A stretch of DNA of 64,000 nt from Gerris lacustris. Its lineage: Eukaryota; Arthropoda; Insecta; Hemiptera; Gerridae. The stretch lies in NCBI GenBank assembly GCA_951217055.1, contig OX578283.1, positions 2,916,203-2,980,202 on the forward strand, read 5' to 3'. This document shows positions 25,375 to 36,044 of this stretch, one piece after another; position 1 is the first letter of the stretch; each line of letters starts with the position of its first letter. The position numbers and the translations under genes are program-made. Under the pieces are notes generated by a model. The model saw only the letters and a program-made list of their open reading frames with translations, made no database searches and had not been told where the DNA came from.

Positions 25375-26113
25375 GTTTTATAACTATGTCTAATTAACTA
25401 TTCAACTAACTATTCACTAACTAACTGTCCAACTGATGTAGTTAACTAAATAAGTAAACAACTAACTATTCACTAACTAACTATCAAACTAATGTAGTTA
25501 ACTAACTAACTATTCAACTAACTATTCACTAACTAACTGTCCAGCTGATGTAGTGAACTAAATAAGTAAACAACTAACTATTCACTAACTAACTATCCAA
25601 CTGATGTAGTTAACTAACTAACTAAACAACTAACGATTCACTAACTAACTATCCAACTAATGTAGTTAACTAACTAACTATTCACTAACTAACTATCCAA
25701 CTAATGTAGTTAACTAACTAACTTAACAACTAACTATTCAACTAATGTAGTTAACTAACTAACTATTCAACTAACTATTCACTAACTAACTATCCAACTA
25801 ATGTAGTTAACTAACTAACTTAACAACTAACTATTCACTAACTAACTATCCAACTAATGTAGTTAACTAACTAACTTAACAACTAACTATTCAACTAATG
25901 TAGTTAACTAACTAACTATTCAACTAACTATTCACTAACTAACTATCCAACTAATGTAGTTAACTAACTAACTTAACAACTAACTATTCAACTAATGTAG
26001 TTAACTAACTAACTATTCACTAACTAACTATCCAACTAATGTAGTTAACTAACTAACTTAACAACTAACTATTCAACTAACTATCCAACTAATGTAGTTA
26101 ACTAACTAACTAT
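25375..26113. repeat. CTAA-rich complex minisatellite, about 740 bp
   Basis: Composed of ACTAACTATTCACTAACTA, ATCCAACTAATGTAGTTAAC and ACTTAACAACTAACTATTC modules in shifting order. The module ATGTAGTTAACTAA marks each unit, spaced mostly 50-110 bp apart. It probably expanded from a CTAA tetranucleotide and abuts an R2 copy. Confidence 0.9.
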
Positions 26114-26420
26114 TTAAATACGAATCTAACGATATAAGCCGTTTTCCCCGGAAAAATCTAGTTCCTGAGAAAATAGCTTTAAATGCGGAAGGAAAGAGGC
26201 CGGGTTCATTTCCCCGCAGAAGGGAGGTCATGTTTATGATAAATTTTGATAAAATATTTAATAATAATTAAATTTACCTACGAAAACTAATAAATGGAAA
26301 ATACTCATTATGAACTCGTATATGAGAAAGTTTGTCTGAGTTGTCTCTAACCGATTTTTTTTTTATTATTTTCAACACTAAACTGGTTTTTATATACAAT
26401 TGCGTATTTACTATTTATTA
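26112..26420 (-). repeat. R2 copy (inverted)
   Basis: Inverted match to 50760-51025 and 4330-4545. It includes AACGATATAAGCCGTTTTCC and GGCCGGGTTCATTTCCCCGC, a mutated B box, which is on the + strand here. Confidence 0.65.
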
Positions 26421-27246
26421 TATTTTACAATTAGATAGTAAAAAAGTTGTCCGAAAACGTATGATATGTTTTAATTCCGACTGTGGAAGCTGAGGTTTGA
26501 CCTTGTTGGAAGAGTTGGACGTTTGTTTTCGTTTCTGCTTCACATCTGTGTTTTAAAGCTAAACATATGTTCGAGTCGAGAGAGAAAAACAAGCGTATTT
26601 ATATAAATGTCTATTTATCTTTTGTTGACAAGTATAAGTACGACGCTGGGAACTCTCCATCTACTCACTTCTTATTCCTTCCAGTCATATTTTATACTCT
26701 AAAACAAACATTCGTCACTCTATATTTTTCAAATAATTATAAAAATAGACTGCCAATTAGTGTGGCACATAGCTTCCTCACATTCTATCCACGTACTTTA
26801 TTGGTTTTATGCTTTTACAAACCATTATTATCAAATTAGTTTAATTGATTCCCCAGTTTTTTTAATCTGTCAAAATGGTTTAAATTTTATACATGAATTA
26901 AAGTATCGATTTAGTAAAAGTTAAAGAGCGCAGACGGTTCAAATTAATCTAGAGCTATCTGCGGGTTACTTTCGATAAACTATAAAAGTTTCATTCAAAT
27001 CAGATAAGTACTTTTGAAGCTATAGTTGTAAATAAATGTATGTTTGTTTGCATGTTGAAGAGAATCAAATGAGCGCAGAAGGTTGAAACTTATATGGAAA
27101 CAGCAATGAGCTAATTATGACCTAACGTACAAATTTAAATTCAATTTTAAGTTTTTGGTAGTTTTCATACTACGGAAAGTTTAAATTTTAATTTAAATCA
27201 AATTATAATTATTATTTACTACGGGAAACAGACAGTGAAAAATACA

Positions 27247-27305
27247 CTCCCGCGCCGGTATTTGAACCCGGGTCTCCCGTATTTCCAGTACAGATGCTCT
27301 GGCCA
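27247..27305 (-). pseudogene. tRNA-like core, 5'-truncated
   Basis: The minus strand carries the 3' part of the tRNA-like sequence, from GGCCAGAGC through the anticodon arm, the B box GGTTCAAATAC and the acceptor 3' strand. The A-box half is missing because the left arm stops inside the D loop. Confidence 0.7.
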
Positions 27306-27444
27306 ATAATTGAGTACTTTATAATTATAAGCGTTAATTCTTGGTTTAGTTCTAATGTCATAAATATTGACTGTCTAAATGTATATGAATATTGATAGCT
27401 TGGATTCGGGAGTAGTTATCGATTACGGCAGTTAAAAATCATTC

Positions 27445-27519
27445 TCCTGCGTAGCTTAGTTGGCCAGAGCATCTGTACTGGAAATACGGGAGACCTGGGT
27501 TCAAATCCCGGCGCGGGAG
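27445..27519 (+). pseudogene. tRNA-like sequence with full cloverleaf (SINE head)
   Basis: Acceptor TCCTGCG pairs with CGCGGGA over 7 bp. The D arm is GCTT/GAGC, the anticodon stem CTGTA/TACGG has a 7-nt loop CTGGAAA, the variable region is GAGAC, and the T arm CTGGG/CCCGG has the loop TTCAAAT. The A box (TAGCTTAGTTGG) and B box (GGTTCAAATCC) are intact. The loop would give anticodon GGA, but serine tRNAs have a long variable arm, which is absent, and two rather than one bases join the D and anticodon stems. It is best read as a tRNA-derived pol III promoter rather than a functional tRNA. Confidence 0.65.
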
Positions 27520-27800
27520 TGTATTTTTATTTTTTACTGTCTGTTTCCCGTAGTAAATAATAATTATAATTTGATTTAAATTAAAATTTAAACTTTCCGT
27601 ACTATGAAAACTACCAAAAACTTAAAATTGAATTTCGAATTGATTGTACAAGGTACAGGTACTAATTGAGTACTTTATAATTATAAGCGTTAATTCTTGG
27701 TTTAGTTCTAATGTCATAAATAGTGACTGTCTAAATGTATATGAATATTGAAAGCTTGGATTCGGGAGTAGTTATCGATTACGGCAGTTAAAAATCATTC

Positions 27801-27875
27801 TCCTGCGTAGCTTAGTTGGCCAGAGCATCTGTACTGGAAATACGGGAGACCCGGGTTCAAATCCCGGCGCGGGAG
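27801..27875 (+). pseudogene. tRNA-like sequence, second direct copy
   Basis: Same cloverleaf as 27445-27519. It differs in the T stem (CCGGG in place of CTGGG), which improves pairing with CCCGG. It belongs to the truncated second unit of the element. Confidence 0.65.
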
Positions 27876-28665
27876 TGTATTTTTCACTGTCTGTTTCCCG
27901 TAGTAAATAATAATTATAATTTGATTTAAAGTACAAATTTAATTAAAATCGGACGAGTAGTTTTTAAGATATATTGGTTCGCAAAAATTGAGCGACAGAC
28001 GCACGGAACCAAAAATGTTCCCTGATGTCTGAAACGGATTTCTGTCTTGTAAGTTTTGAAATCGGAGACCTAAAAATTTTTCGTTCTTCAGAACGATCAC
28101 ATAGCTTCCGTTCCGCTTGGAGGAAAAAATTTAAACATTTGAAATAAAAAAACACATTCATAAAATTTAAATAACTCTAATGCGAATATAAAATGTGGTT
28201 GTTTGGGAGGGTTCAAATTATATTTGATTCAATAAGTGCATTGAAGGGTGAAATTAATAAGTGAACATAATATTATGTGAGGAACACAATCCTTAGTTTC
28301 GACCGATATTTTGTTATAGTTTTAATAATATTTATTTTAATTAATAATAACACTATTGAAGTATTATAGATAGTTTGTTATTTGTCTAAATCCCCAGTAT
28401 TTTTAAACACTTTACCAAATTGCATTTACTAAATTATAATAAATGTAAAGGTCCAAATTCATCCTACTTTTTTCAGTACTGTCTTTCTGAAAATGAGACT
28501 GATTATTTGTGCCTTAATTAAAATTAACTGATAAAACTGTACTTTGTTGATATTTTTCTATGGATATTTAACTGCAAATGAGAGAAAATAAATAAATATT
28601 GTATCGGATATATTATTTTGCGCATTGAAGTATTAGGGACTTCACAATATTTTATGTAATACACG

Positions 28666-28697
<32 letters not shown>

Positions 28698-29127
28698 AAA
28701 AAATATAATAAATATTTCAACATTTTTTGTTTTCAATAAGATCTTGGTAAAGTTAAGCTATGAAAGGCTATAGTTGGGGATAGATAGCTGTGTCATAGAT
28801 TTAGCTCTTGAAACATGTGTACACAGGTGCTACTTCTACACATAGATATAAGCATTATATATATGTATATCTACATGTAAATATAAAATGTAAACAAGTT
28901 GGTTCTTTAAGACATATATCTGTTGTGTATAATATAATATATTTATAGAAAGCAATAGTTCAAGATTGTCAGGTGTGAGCTCCCCTAAGAACAAATGTAA
29001 ACAAAACCAATAAAAAATATCCCTTATCTTATATTATATGTGTTATTTTTTTAAAAAATATTGATATTACGTTTAAAGCTTTAGCATAGTACCTCTCTCT
29101 TATGTCATTGCACTTTAAATCTATCCT

Positions 29128-29235
<108 letters not shown>

Positions 29236-29359
29236 CAATGTAATACCGTGTTTTTGCACACTGCAAGCCACGCAAGCCACGCAAGCGTGACCCATAGGAA
29301 CTGTTCCAACATCAGACATTGCGTCATTAAGATGTTGGCTCGGCATTACGCCATGTCCT

Positions 29360-29402
29360 GCATCGTTTCGTCGAGTCCGACTCATCAGGGGCCCGACGAT
29401 GC
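29360..29402 (-). ncRNA. Hammerhead ribozyme, intact core
   Basis: The minus strand reads GCATCGTC (stem III 5' strand plus GUC cleavage triplet), GGGCCC, CTGATGA, GTCG/CGAC around a GACT loop (stem II), GAAA and CGATGC (stem III 3' strand). All invariant core residues are present. Stem III has 7 bp counting the A-U next to the core, and stem II has 4 bp. The predicted cut lies between 29395 and 29394. Stem I is only the 6-nt palindrome GGGCCC, too short for a good hairpin, so activity may need two molecules pairing through it. Circular order is type III. Activity is not shown. Confidence 0.8.
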
Positions 29403-29661
29403 CCACCCAACTCTGGACCTATACTAGATCAAGAAGATCATATATAAGACTTATCAGAGACGAACGTGCTCTCATACCGCTATTCTTGCTTGGCTGGCAA
29501 AACACATCAGCAATTTAATAACGTGTTTTTGCACACTGCAACAGGCTACACAATTTGTGAGAGACACCAAGGGATGTGCCACGCAAGCGTGACACATAGG
29601 AACTGTTCCAACATCAGACATTGCGTCATTAAGATGTTGGCTCGGCATTACGCCATGTCCT

Positions 29662-29704
29662 GCATAGTTTTGTCGCGTCCGACTCATCAGGGGCCTGACG
29701 ATGC
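29662..29704 (-). ncRNA. Hammerhead-like motif, decayed
   Basis: Same layout as 29360-29402, with CTGATGA kept. The GAAA core has become AAAA (loss of the catalytic G12), stem III has a mismatch (CTATGC) and GGGCCC is AGGCCC. Predicted inactive. Confidence 0.7.
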
Positions 29705-29879
29705 CCACCCAACTCTGGACCTATACCAGACCAAACAGATCAGATATAGGACTTATCAGAGACGAGCGTGCTCTCACACTGCCATATTTGCCTGGCTGGC
29801 TTAACACGCTGGCACGCTCGTCTCTGATAAAGCCCTATATCTGATTTTCTTGGTCTGGTATAGGTCCAGAGTTGGGTGG

Positions 29880-29922
29880 GCATCGTCGGGCCCCTGATAA
29901 GTCGGACGCGACGAAACGATGC
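29880..29922 (+). ncRNA. Hammerhead-like motif, decayed (inverted unit)
   Basis: On the + strand, stems II and III, GAAA and the GTC cleavage triplet are intact. CTGATGA is CTGATAA, which loses the catalytic G8. Predicted inactive. This copy lies in the sense orientation of the hdc transcript. Confidence 0.7.
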
Positions 29923-30155
29923 AGGAAATGGCGTAATGCCGAGCCAACATCTTGATGACGTAAGGCTGATGTTGGAACAGTTTCTATGAGGATAATAATT
30001 TCTGATCAATTCTTAACTCCTTTAATCAGTCACCATGATGAGGTTAACAATCTTTGATGAAATCTTAACACTTTGAACCATATAATCTAACCCTTTAATG
30101 TTTTCAAGTTGTGTTTTAAGCCGAACTAAGTTTTGTTTATTTTATTTCTGTTCAG

Positions 30156-30344
30156 ATGGAGGATGAAGGTCATCATGGTAACGATGAGACACGCGCCTTC
30201 GTGCTAAGCACGCTGGCAGGTCAGCAGGCTTCCAAAGTAGTGTGCATTCTGTGCAGGGCTCCCATGCAGGTCTATGACAGGTACCCACTGGTGGACGGTA
30301 CATTCTTCCTCAGCCCAAGGCAGCACACCTCCACGTGCTTTGAG
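30156..30344 (+). CDS. Headcase, internal coding exon
   Basis: Encodes 63 residues of headcase, a conserved animal protein. Drosophila headcase marks imaginal cells, restrains tracheal branching and acts with Unkempt in growth control. Recognisable stretches are AFVLSTLAGQQASKVVC, a CILC pair (C30, C33), YDRYPLVDGTFFLSPRQH and C61. The exon starts with ATG directly after the acceptor TTTCTGTTCAG, and the human protein also has a Met at this alignment point inside the protein. I therefore treat the Met as internal and the exon as non-initial, with earlier exons outside the window. It ends at GAG before the donor GTACGA, phase 0. A downstream promoter starting at this Met cannot be excluded, but no support for one is seen. 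Confidence 0.93.
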
Positions 30345-30469
30345 GTACGACTAATTTCAATCAGCTGATGAAACTTAGAACTTAGTTATTTCAGTGTTTC
30401 AATATGCCATCAATTCTGTACCTCAAAGGAAAATTATTTTTGGGTCGAGTTTTCGTAAACAATTAACTT

Positions 30470-30932
30470 TTGTGGTATTTTCTGCATTACGGTGGTAGAA
30501 ATTTTGGTTTCTATTGGATTAAGGTGGTAGATAATTGCTGAATTACGGTGATAGATAATTGCGGTATCTACTGCATTACGGTGGTAGATAATTGCGGTAT
30601 CTACTGCATTATGGTGGTAGATAATTGCGGTATCTACTGCATTACGGTGGTAGATAATTGTGGTATCTACTGCATTACGGTGGTAGATAATTGCTGTGTA
30701 TCCACTGCATTACGGTGATAGATAATTGTGGTATCTACTGCATTACGGTGGTAGATAATTGCTGTGTATCCACTGCATTACGGTGATAGATAATTGTGGT
30801 ATCTCCTGCATTACGGTGGTAGATAATTGTGGTATCTACTGCATTACGGTGGTAGATAATTGTGGTATCTACTGCATTACGGTGGTAGATAATTGCTGTA
30901 TCTACTACACTACGGTGGTAGATAATTTCGGT
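30470..30932. repeat. 33-bp tandem array, about 14 units
   Basis: Unit of the type CATTACGGTGGTAGATAATT followed by GTGGTATCTACTG. It begins about 125 bp inside the intron, downstream of the exon donor. Unit variants (GCGG, GTGG, GCTGTG) alternate, as expected from local duplication. Confidence 0.93.
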
Positions 30933-31518
30933 AAAGTATTGTAACTCTTTTAAAAGTGAATAAAGAGATAATCAATGTAATATTGTTCAATTTGCCCTTT
31001 TTAGCGAGTAAACAATAGCACTTCTATTAAAATTCTAAAATTGGTCAATAATTTATGTATGAAGTACAGAATACAGAATTATAGAAAATAATTTACCACG
31101 ATGAGAAAATATATATATTTACCTCTGACTCTTACTTAATAAAATAAATTTCCCTCTGATTCAAAATGCTTAAATAGGAATTAATACCACTATTTTAATC
31201 CTAAAAGTGATCTCTGCTTTAGTCTTTAATCACCTATAGAACAATGATCTAGTTGGTCTTTAATCATTATAGTGAAATTTACCCTTGATTCTCAATTCTT
31301 GCAAGAAATTTACCTTCTACCCTCAATTTATAGTTAGTAATAATCTATAGTTGGTCCTTAATTCCATAAGAATTTTAATTCTTAAAAAAAAAAACTCAGA
31401 AGTTTAATTTAATCCTTAATACTTTAAGAGATAATATTTATTTAAAAATTTTAATAAGAGAGAAATTTGCCTTTCGGTTCTTAATTTGTAATAAAATAAA
31501 ATAAATAAACCTGCAGGC

Positions 31519-32003
31519 ATATTTAATTGAGCTGAGCGAAGCGAAGCTCTTATACTACATTTTGCATTTGTTCCGACGCATACTCCTCCTGAACGGCTGA
31601 ACCGATCCGGACAAAATTCGGCACGGTCATAGTGACCAACCACAGGAAGGTATAAATCTGAAATGGTCCAATTTGGTACACAGGGGTACGGGGTACAAAA
31701 GTTTCTAATTGTACCAACCACAGGATGGTATTAATTTGAAAGGGTCCAAATTGGAACACAGAGGTACGCGGTGCGGGTTACAAAAGTTAAAATAGTATAA
31801 TATATCCTTCATGATGCGTGTCGTTGGAAAGCTTTTTAAGAGTACAGTAATTGTTGTAAGTACACTTTTGTCATATTTTCAATTAAGGGGGGGGGGATTA
31901 GAAATAATTCTAGATCCGATTTCAGCTGTTTATAAATAAAAATGTTTATTGTTTAAGATTAAAATGCTCACCTCAGCTCAATATTGCAAGCAGACACTGC
32001 ATT
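31519..32003 (-). repeat. Dispersed repeat R5 (minus)
   Basis: Inverted relative of 37795-38256. The ends carry GAGCTGAGCG-type sequences (TTGAGCTGAGCG near 31527 and CTCAGCTCAATATTG near 31974). Inside, GACCAACCACAGGAAGGTAT and the following roughly 90 bp are duplicated in tandem with divergence (31633-31790). A run of G lies at 31887. The short inverted ends suggest a DNA transposon derivative. Confidence 0.65.
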
Positions 32004-32142
32004 GAACACCTGGTTCTTAATCCTTTTACCTCAGATCTTTGATTCTAAATTCTTAGAATATTACTTGAGATTGGTACTTGAGATTTAATTTATTGGTCAT
32101 TTAAGAGAAATTTATTTCATATCATTGATCGTTTTTAGAAAG

Positions 32143-32510
32143 TATTTCCTTCCTTAGGGAAAGAAATATTATTTTTCAGTATGTAGAATGGATAGGCAAA
32201 AGACATCCCACCTCTAACCCTCTCAAACCCCCTCTAAGCCCCTCTAACCACCTCTAACAACCTCTAACCACTACTAACCATCTCTAACCACCTTTAACTA
32301 CTTCTAACCACCACTAACTACCTCTAACCACCTTTAACCACCTCTAACCTCCTCTAACCACCTCTAACTACATCTAACCCTCTCTAACCACCTCTAACTA
32401 CATCTAACCCTCTCTAACCACCTCTGGCAAATGCTAATAAGATGAGAAAGGGTTTTATGTTTTATCCTCTTCCTCACACTGGGCTTTCAGCAATTCCAAG
32501 CAGGTGTAAA
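32143..32510 (+). repeat. Duplicated block with a CCTCTAACCA array, copy 1
   Basis: The flank GTATTTCCTTCCTTAGGGAA leads into a roughly 10-bp tandem array (CCTCTAACCA, with ACTA, CTTT and CCCC variants) and closes with CACTGGGCTTTCAG and CAAGCAGGTGTA. The whole block, flanks included, recurs at 34904-35312. Confidence 0.9.
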
Positions 32511-33384
32511 TTTTTTTTCTTAAATCTTTATTACATTAACACAAATTTACTTCAGATCCTCAATTCATGAGGGAAAACTTCCATCGTTTCCTGGATCCTT
32601 TTAAAAGAAATATATAGAATTGATCCTTGAAAATAGCATTTGAATTGGAATTATATAATATAAATAATACAAATATAACTTAGATGCTTTGGATCTTTGG
32701 ACAGATCATTTAGACCTTTGCAAAGAAAAATGCATGTACCTTTAACGTTAAAACATTATTAAGGGCTGAACGTCAGAATTTTAAATTTTAGTAACACAGA
32801 TGATTATTATAACAATGCGACAACACTTTGTTTAATTCTTTAATAATTATTAACGTTGTGAAGAAGTATACATGGACTTGGTGAAACTTAAATCCGTATT
32901 TCAAATATGCGCCCATGGTTGCGTATTATGTAATCCATGATAAGCTCGCTATTCTAAACTATCAATTGCTTAAACCAAGTGCCTAAGCCCACCCTCAGAT
33001 TAGACCGTATATATACGTCCACATCATCAAAGCAAACTTTACCACTAATGATGCCTCCCACTATTATTAACGTCTGCGTATCGAACATACAGATATATAC
33101 TAACGCCTAAATACATAGAGAATATATACACTCGATACACACGTACAAACACTGATTGTATTTGCACTCTATACACACTAATACACAACCATAATAACAA
33201 AGCAACCACCACTAGGATATCTCTAATAAGATTTGATGTGTTGTTACTCTGTTTACTTGTACATGTGTATTAGTAGTAGGAGATAATCTGTTCATTGCAC
33301 TGCATCCTGGTGCATATAGATCTGCAGTGTATAATCTACCTAATATAACATTATAATAAACCACAAAAATATCTGAAAGATTTA

Positions 33385-34131
33385 AAAAAAACATAAAGTC
33401 GCACATTTCTCGCGTCCTATTTTGTATACTTTAATGATTTATATATTCATATAATTTATAGATTTATTATAATTATATATATTGTCAAATTTATATAATT
33501 TTTCCCCCGTTTTTCAAATTTGTCAAAATTGTATTGACTTTTTCATGTATTAAATCAATTTAGCAAAATTTATAGAGTGCAGACGACTATTCTGCTGGCT
33601 ATTTTTGACAACCCAAATTTCATAAAAATAATATGAGTACTTTTGCAGATATAGATGTAAATAAATATATGTTTGTATGCATGTTGAAGAGAAAGAAACG
33701 GGCGCAGAAGGTTGAAAGTTATATGAGACCAACAATGAGCTAATTATGACCTACCATACAAATTTCATTAAAATCGGACGTCTAGTTATTAAGCAGGCCG
33801 CACACGATCAATAGTATTGTCAATAAATAAAAGTATTGTCAATACTATTGACCGTTTGCGGGGTTAGTATTGATATAAAAAAACAGTATTGATGAAAATT
33901 TGTTACTAAATTGACACATTGACAATAGTATTGTCAATACTATTATTGACAATACTATTGATCGTGTGCAGTCTGCTATAAGATTTGTTGGTTAGCAAAA
34001 ATTGAGTGACAGACCGACAGACAGACACGGAACTAAAAATGTACCCTGATGTCTGAAACGGATTTCATAAAAAAAATGTTCGTTCTTCAGAACGATCAAA
34101 TAGCTTCCGTTACCTCCAGTAAGCTCGGAAG
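33385..34131 (+). repeat. R1 copy carrying a MITE insertion
   Basis: The R1 order is kept (TTTCCCCCGTTTTTCAAATT, internal blocks, GACAGACCGACAGACAGACA, terminal TTACC...AAGCTCGGAAG). It is interrupted at 33793-33976. The tail shows a deletion after ACGGATTTC. Confidence 0.75.
33793..33976. mobile_element. 184-bp MITE
   Basis: The terminal inverted repeats begin GCAGGCCGCACACGATCAAT and, from the other end, GCAGACTGCACACGATCAAT. They extend for about 32 bp with two mismatches. The interior repeats AGTATTGTCAATA in both orientations, making it strongly foldable. Flanks are TAA on the left and TAT on the right. Superfamily not assigned. Confidence 0.8.
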
Positions 34132-34497
34132 AAAAATTTATAAAAATCATTAATTAATATCAGCGATCTTAAATTGCTGTTTTCATTGTAAATTTTCACG
34201 GAAGAGTAAAAACGCTTTGAAAACTCAAACCGTATCAAGAATGGAAGAGTCTTCTTTCCTGATTTTTTTAAAAAAATTTTTGAATGGATTGGTAATTTAG
34301 TTGTCAATGTCAATTGTTACCTCTAAGCCAGGTTGACAAATAAATTATGGTTAAAAAGTTAGAAGATTTGCTCTAAATAAGCCTAGAACCATTCGTAGGA
34401 TTGTCTCGGACATGCTTAATATATAAAAGCCTTGCCAAACTGACTTTAAGTTCTTTGTACCTTCCTATAAGCTGTTCCAACCCATGGATCGTTTGTG

Positions 34498-34672
34498 AAT
34501 CTTTTATTACACGGTCCAAATGATCCTCAGCCAAAACCAAGTGCCGATTGGTATGACATACGTAAATAAAAACTATCCTCAGCCCAATCCAAATAGCGAT
34601 TGGTACGACATACCTATTAACAAACGATCCTTAGCCAAAACAAGTACCAATTAGTACGACATACGCACTTAT
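34498..34672. repeat. About 60-bp tandem repeat, 3 units
   Basis: Three diverged units with ATCCTCAGCCAAAACCAAGT, then GATTGGTACGACATAC. Confidence 0.7.
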
Positions 34673-34903
34673 GACAATTGTCACACATGCCAACAGGACA
34701 TTTCCCTATATGTTGGGTCTGTTAATTAGTCACAATTCCGTTCCAACCTGATAACGAATTGATAAAAGTACAGGATAAGCACAAACGCATAAATCCTGTC
34801 CTACAGGACTCCCAAATCTGTGGTACGATGTACATGTAGGTCCAAGGTGCAAACCTCCTAATATTATTCTACCCACTAAGCAGGCTGACTGATGGCCCAC
34901 AAA

Positions 34904-35312
34904 AAAGTATTTCCTTCCTTAGGGAAAGAAATATTATTTTTCAGTATGTAGAATGGATAGGCAAAAGACTTCCCACCTCTAACCCTCTCAAACCCTATCC
35001 TCTAAGCCCCTCTAACCACCTCTAACCCCCTCTAAACACCTCTAACCATCTCTAACCATCTCTAACCACCTCTAACCTCCTTTAACCAGCTCAAACCACC
35101 ACTAACCACCTCTAACCCCCTCTAAACACCTCTAACCATCTCTAACCACCTCTAACCCCCTCTAAACACCTCTAACCATCTCTAACCACCTCTAACCACC
35201 ACTAACTACATCTAACCTTCTCTAACCACCTCTGGCAAATGCAAATAAGATGAGAAGGGGTTTCATCCTATCCTCACACTGGGCTTTCAGCTATTCCAAG
35301 CAGGTGTAGATT
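34904..35312 (+). repeat. Duplicated block with a CCTCTAACCA array, copy 2
   Basis: Same flanks and core as 32143-32510 and same orientation, about 2.76 kb downstream. The array is longer and has a different variant order. This is a local segmental duplication with later array change in at least one copy. Confidence 0.9.
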
Positions 35313-35892
35313 TCAGTTTAGTCTACAGTATCCTGTATGAATACCTGGAATTTTGTAAATTTCTCACATCATGAGCAAGTCCGTAAAGAATATTATTGAA
35401 AAATTGGGATTCATAAAATTTCACTAACTTCTCTGAACAATCTGCACTTATTAGAAACAGCGCAGAAACAAACTCAACTATATCTTGTTTGATAAGATTT
35501 GAAAAATACACATAATAGTGCATATCCAGATATATTGGTCTACTAATGAAGGATTCCCTGTTGTAAACATAGGATATTGAAGTTATACTAGACCTAGACA
35601 ATTACAAACATACAGATACACGAATTTAGATGGTGAGGATAACTCACAGTCAACCACTCTCCACACAATATTTGGACATGTGTATTACCTCGGGTAAATA
35701 TGTTTACTTAAGTGTTCAATCAGGAGGACTTAGCAAACACTGCAATAACACGTGTATAGTGTATAGGTAAATATTAAGTGAAATACATCTACTTCTGTTA
35801 TCAAACATTTCAAGTTTATCACTATTATCAAAACTTTCTTACGTTATTATAAACTGTTTGTAACCATATATGTTAATAACAGTAACCACATA

Positions 35893-35945
35893 AATTGACT
35901 GCTAATTAGTGTGGCACATGACTTCCTCACGTCTTATTATTGAAT
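35893..35945 (+). repeat. R1 head fragment
   Basis: GACTGCTAATTAGTGTGGCA and CTTCCTCACGTC match only the first about 50 bp of R1. Confidence 0.6.
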
Positions 35946-36044
35946 GAGTCATGAGTAAAAATAATACGATCCCACTGAGAATTGAAAGTGTAGTTGTTTA
36001 TACTTGTTTCGATTTCTAGTAGTGTGATAGTTTTTATTTTCTCG

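Larger units (their letters stand above)
27139..27930. mobile_element. tRNA-derived palindromic retroelement
   Basis: Flanked by the direct repeat GTACAAATTTAA (27127-27138 and 27931-27942), taken from the interrupted R1 sequence. The interior has three tRNA-like cores: one inverted (27247-27305) and two direct (27445-27519, 27801-27875). The left arm 27139-27305 is the inverse of about 27461-27634, and 27308-27576 is repeated directly at 27665-27930. A tRNA head with a long target duplication suggests a SINE mobilised by a LINE. The inverted/direct dimer arrangement suggests template switching. A contracted relative lies at 52694-52856. Confidence 0.75.
26748..28125 (+). repeat. R1 copy split by a tRNA-derived foldback
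   Basis: The R1 head starts at 26748 and continues to 27138. The tail resumes at 27931 and runs through ACGGATTTCTGTCTTG to the GCTTCCGTTCCGC end. The intervening 27139-27930 is a separate insertion flanked by a 12-bp direct repeat. Confidence 0.8.

Noticed and set aside
27445..27519. Functional tRNA gene
   Set aside because: The cloverleaf is complete, but the implied serine anticodon lacks the long variable arm, the D/anticodon spacing is unusual, and three copies lie within a mobile foldback.
29466..29804. 112-codon frame in the ribozyme array
   Set aside because: The frame comes from the G+C-rich repeat unit. It is not kept in the other unit and overlaps an opposite-strand frame.
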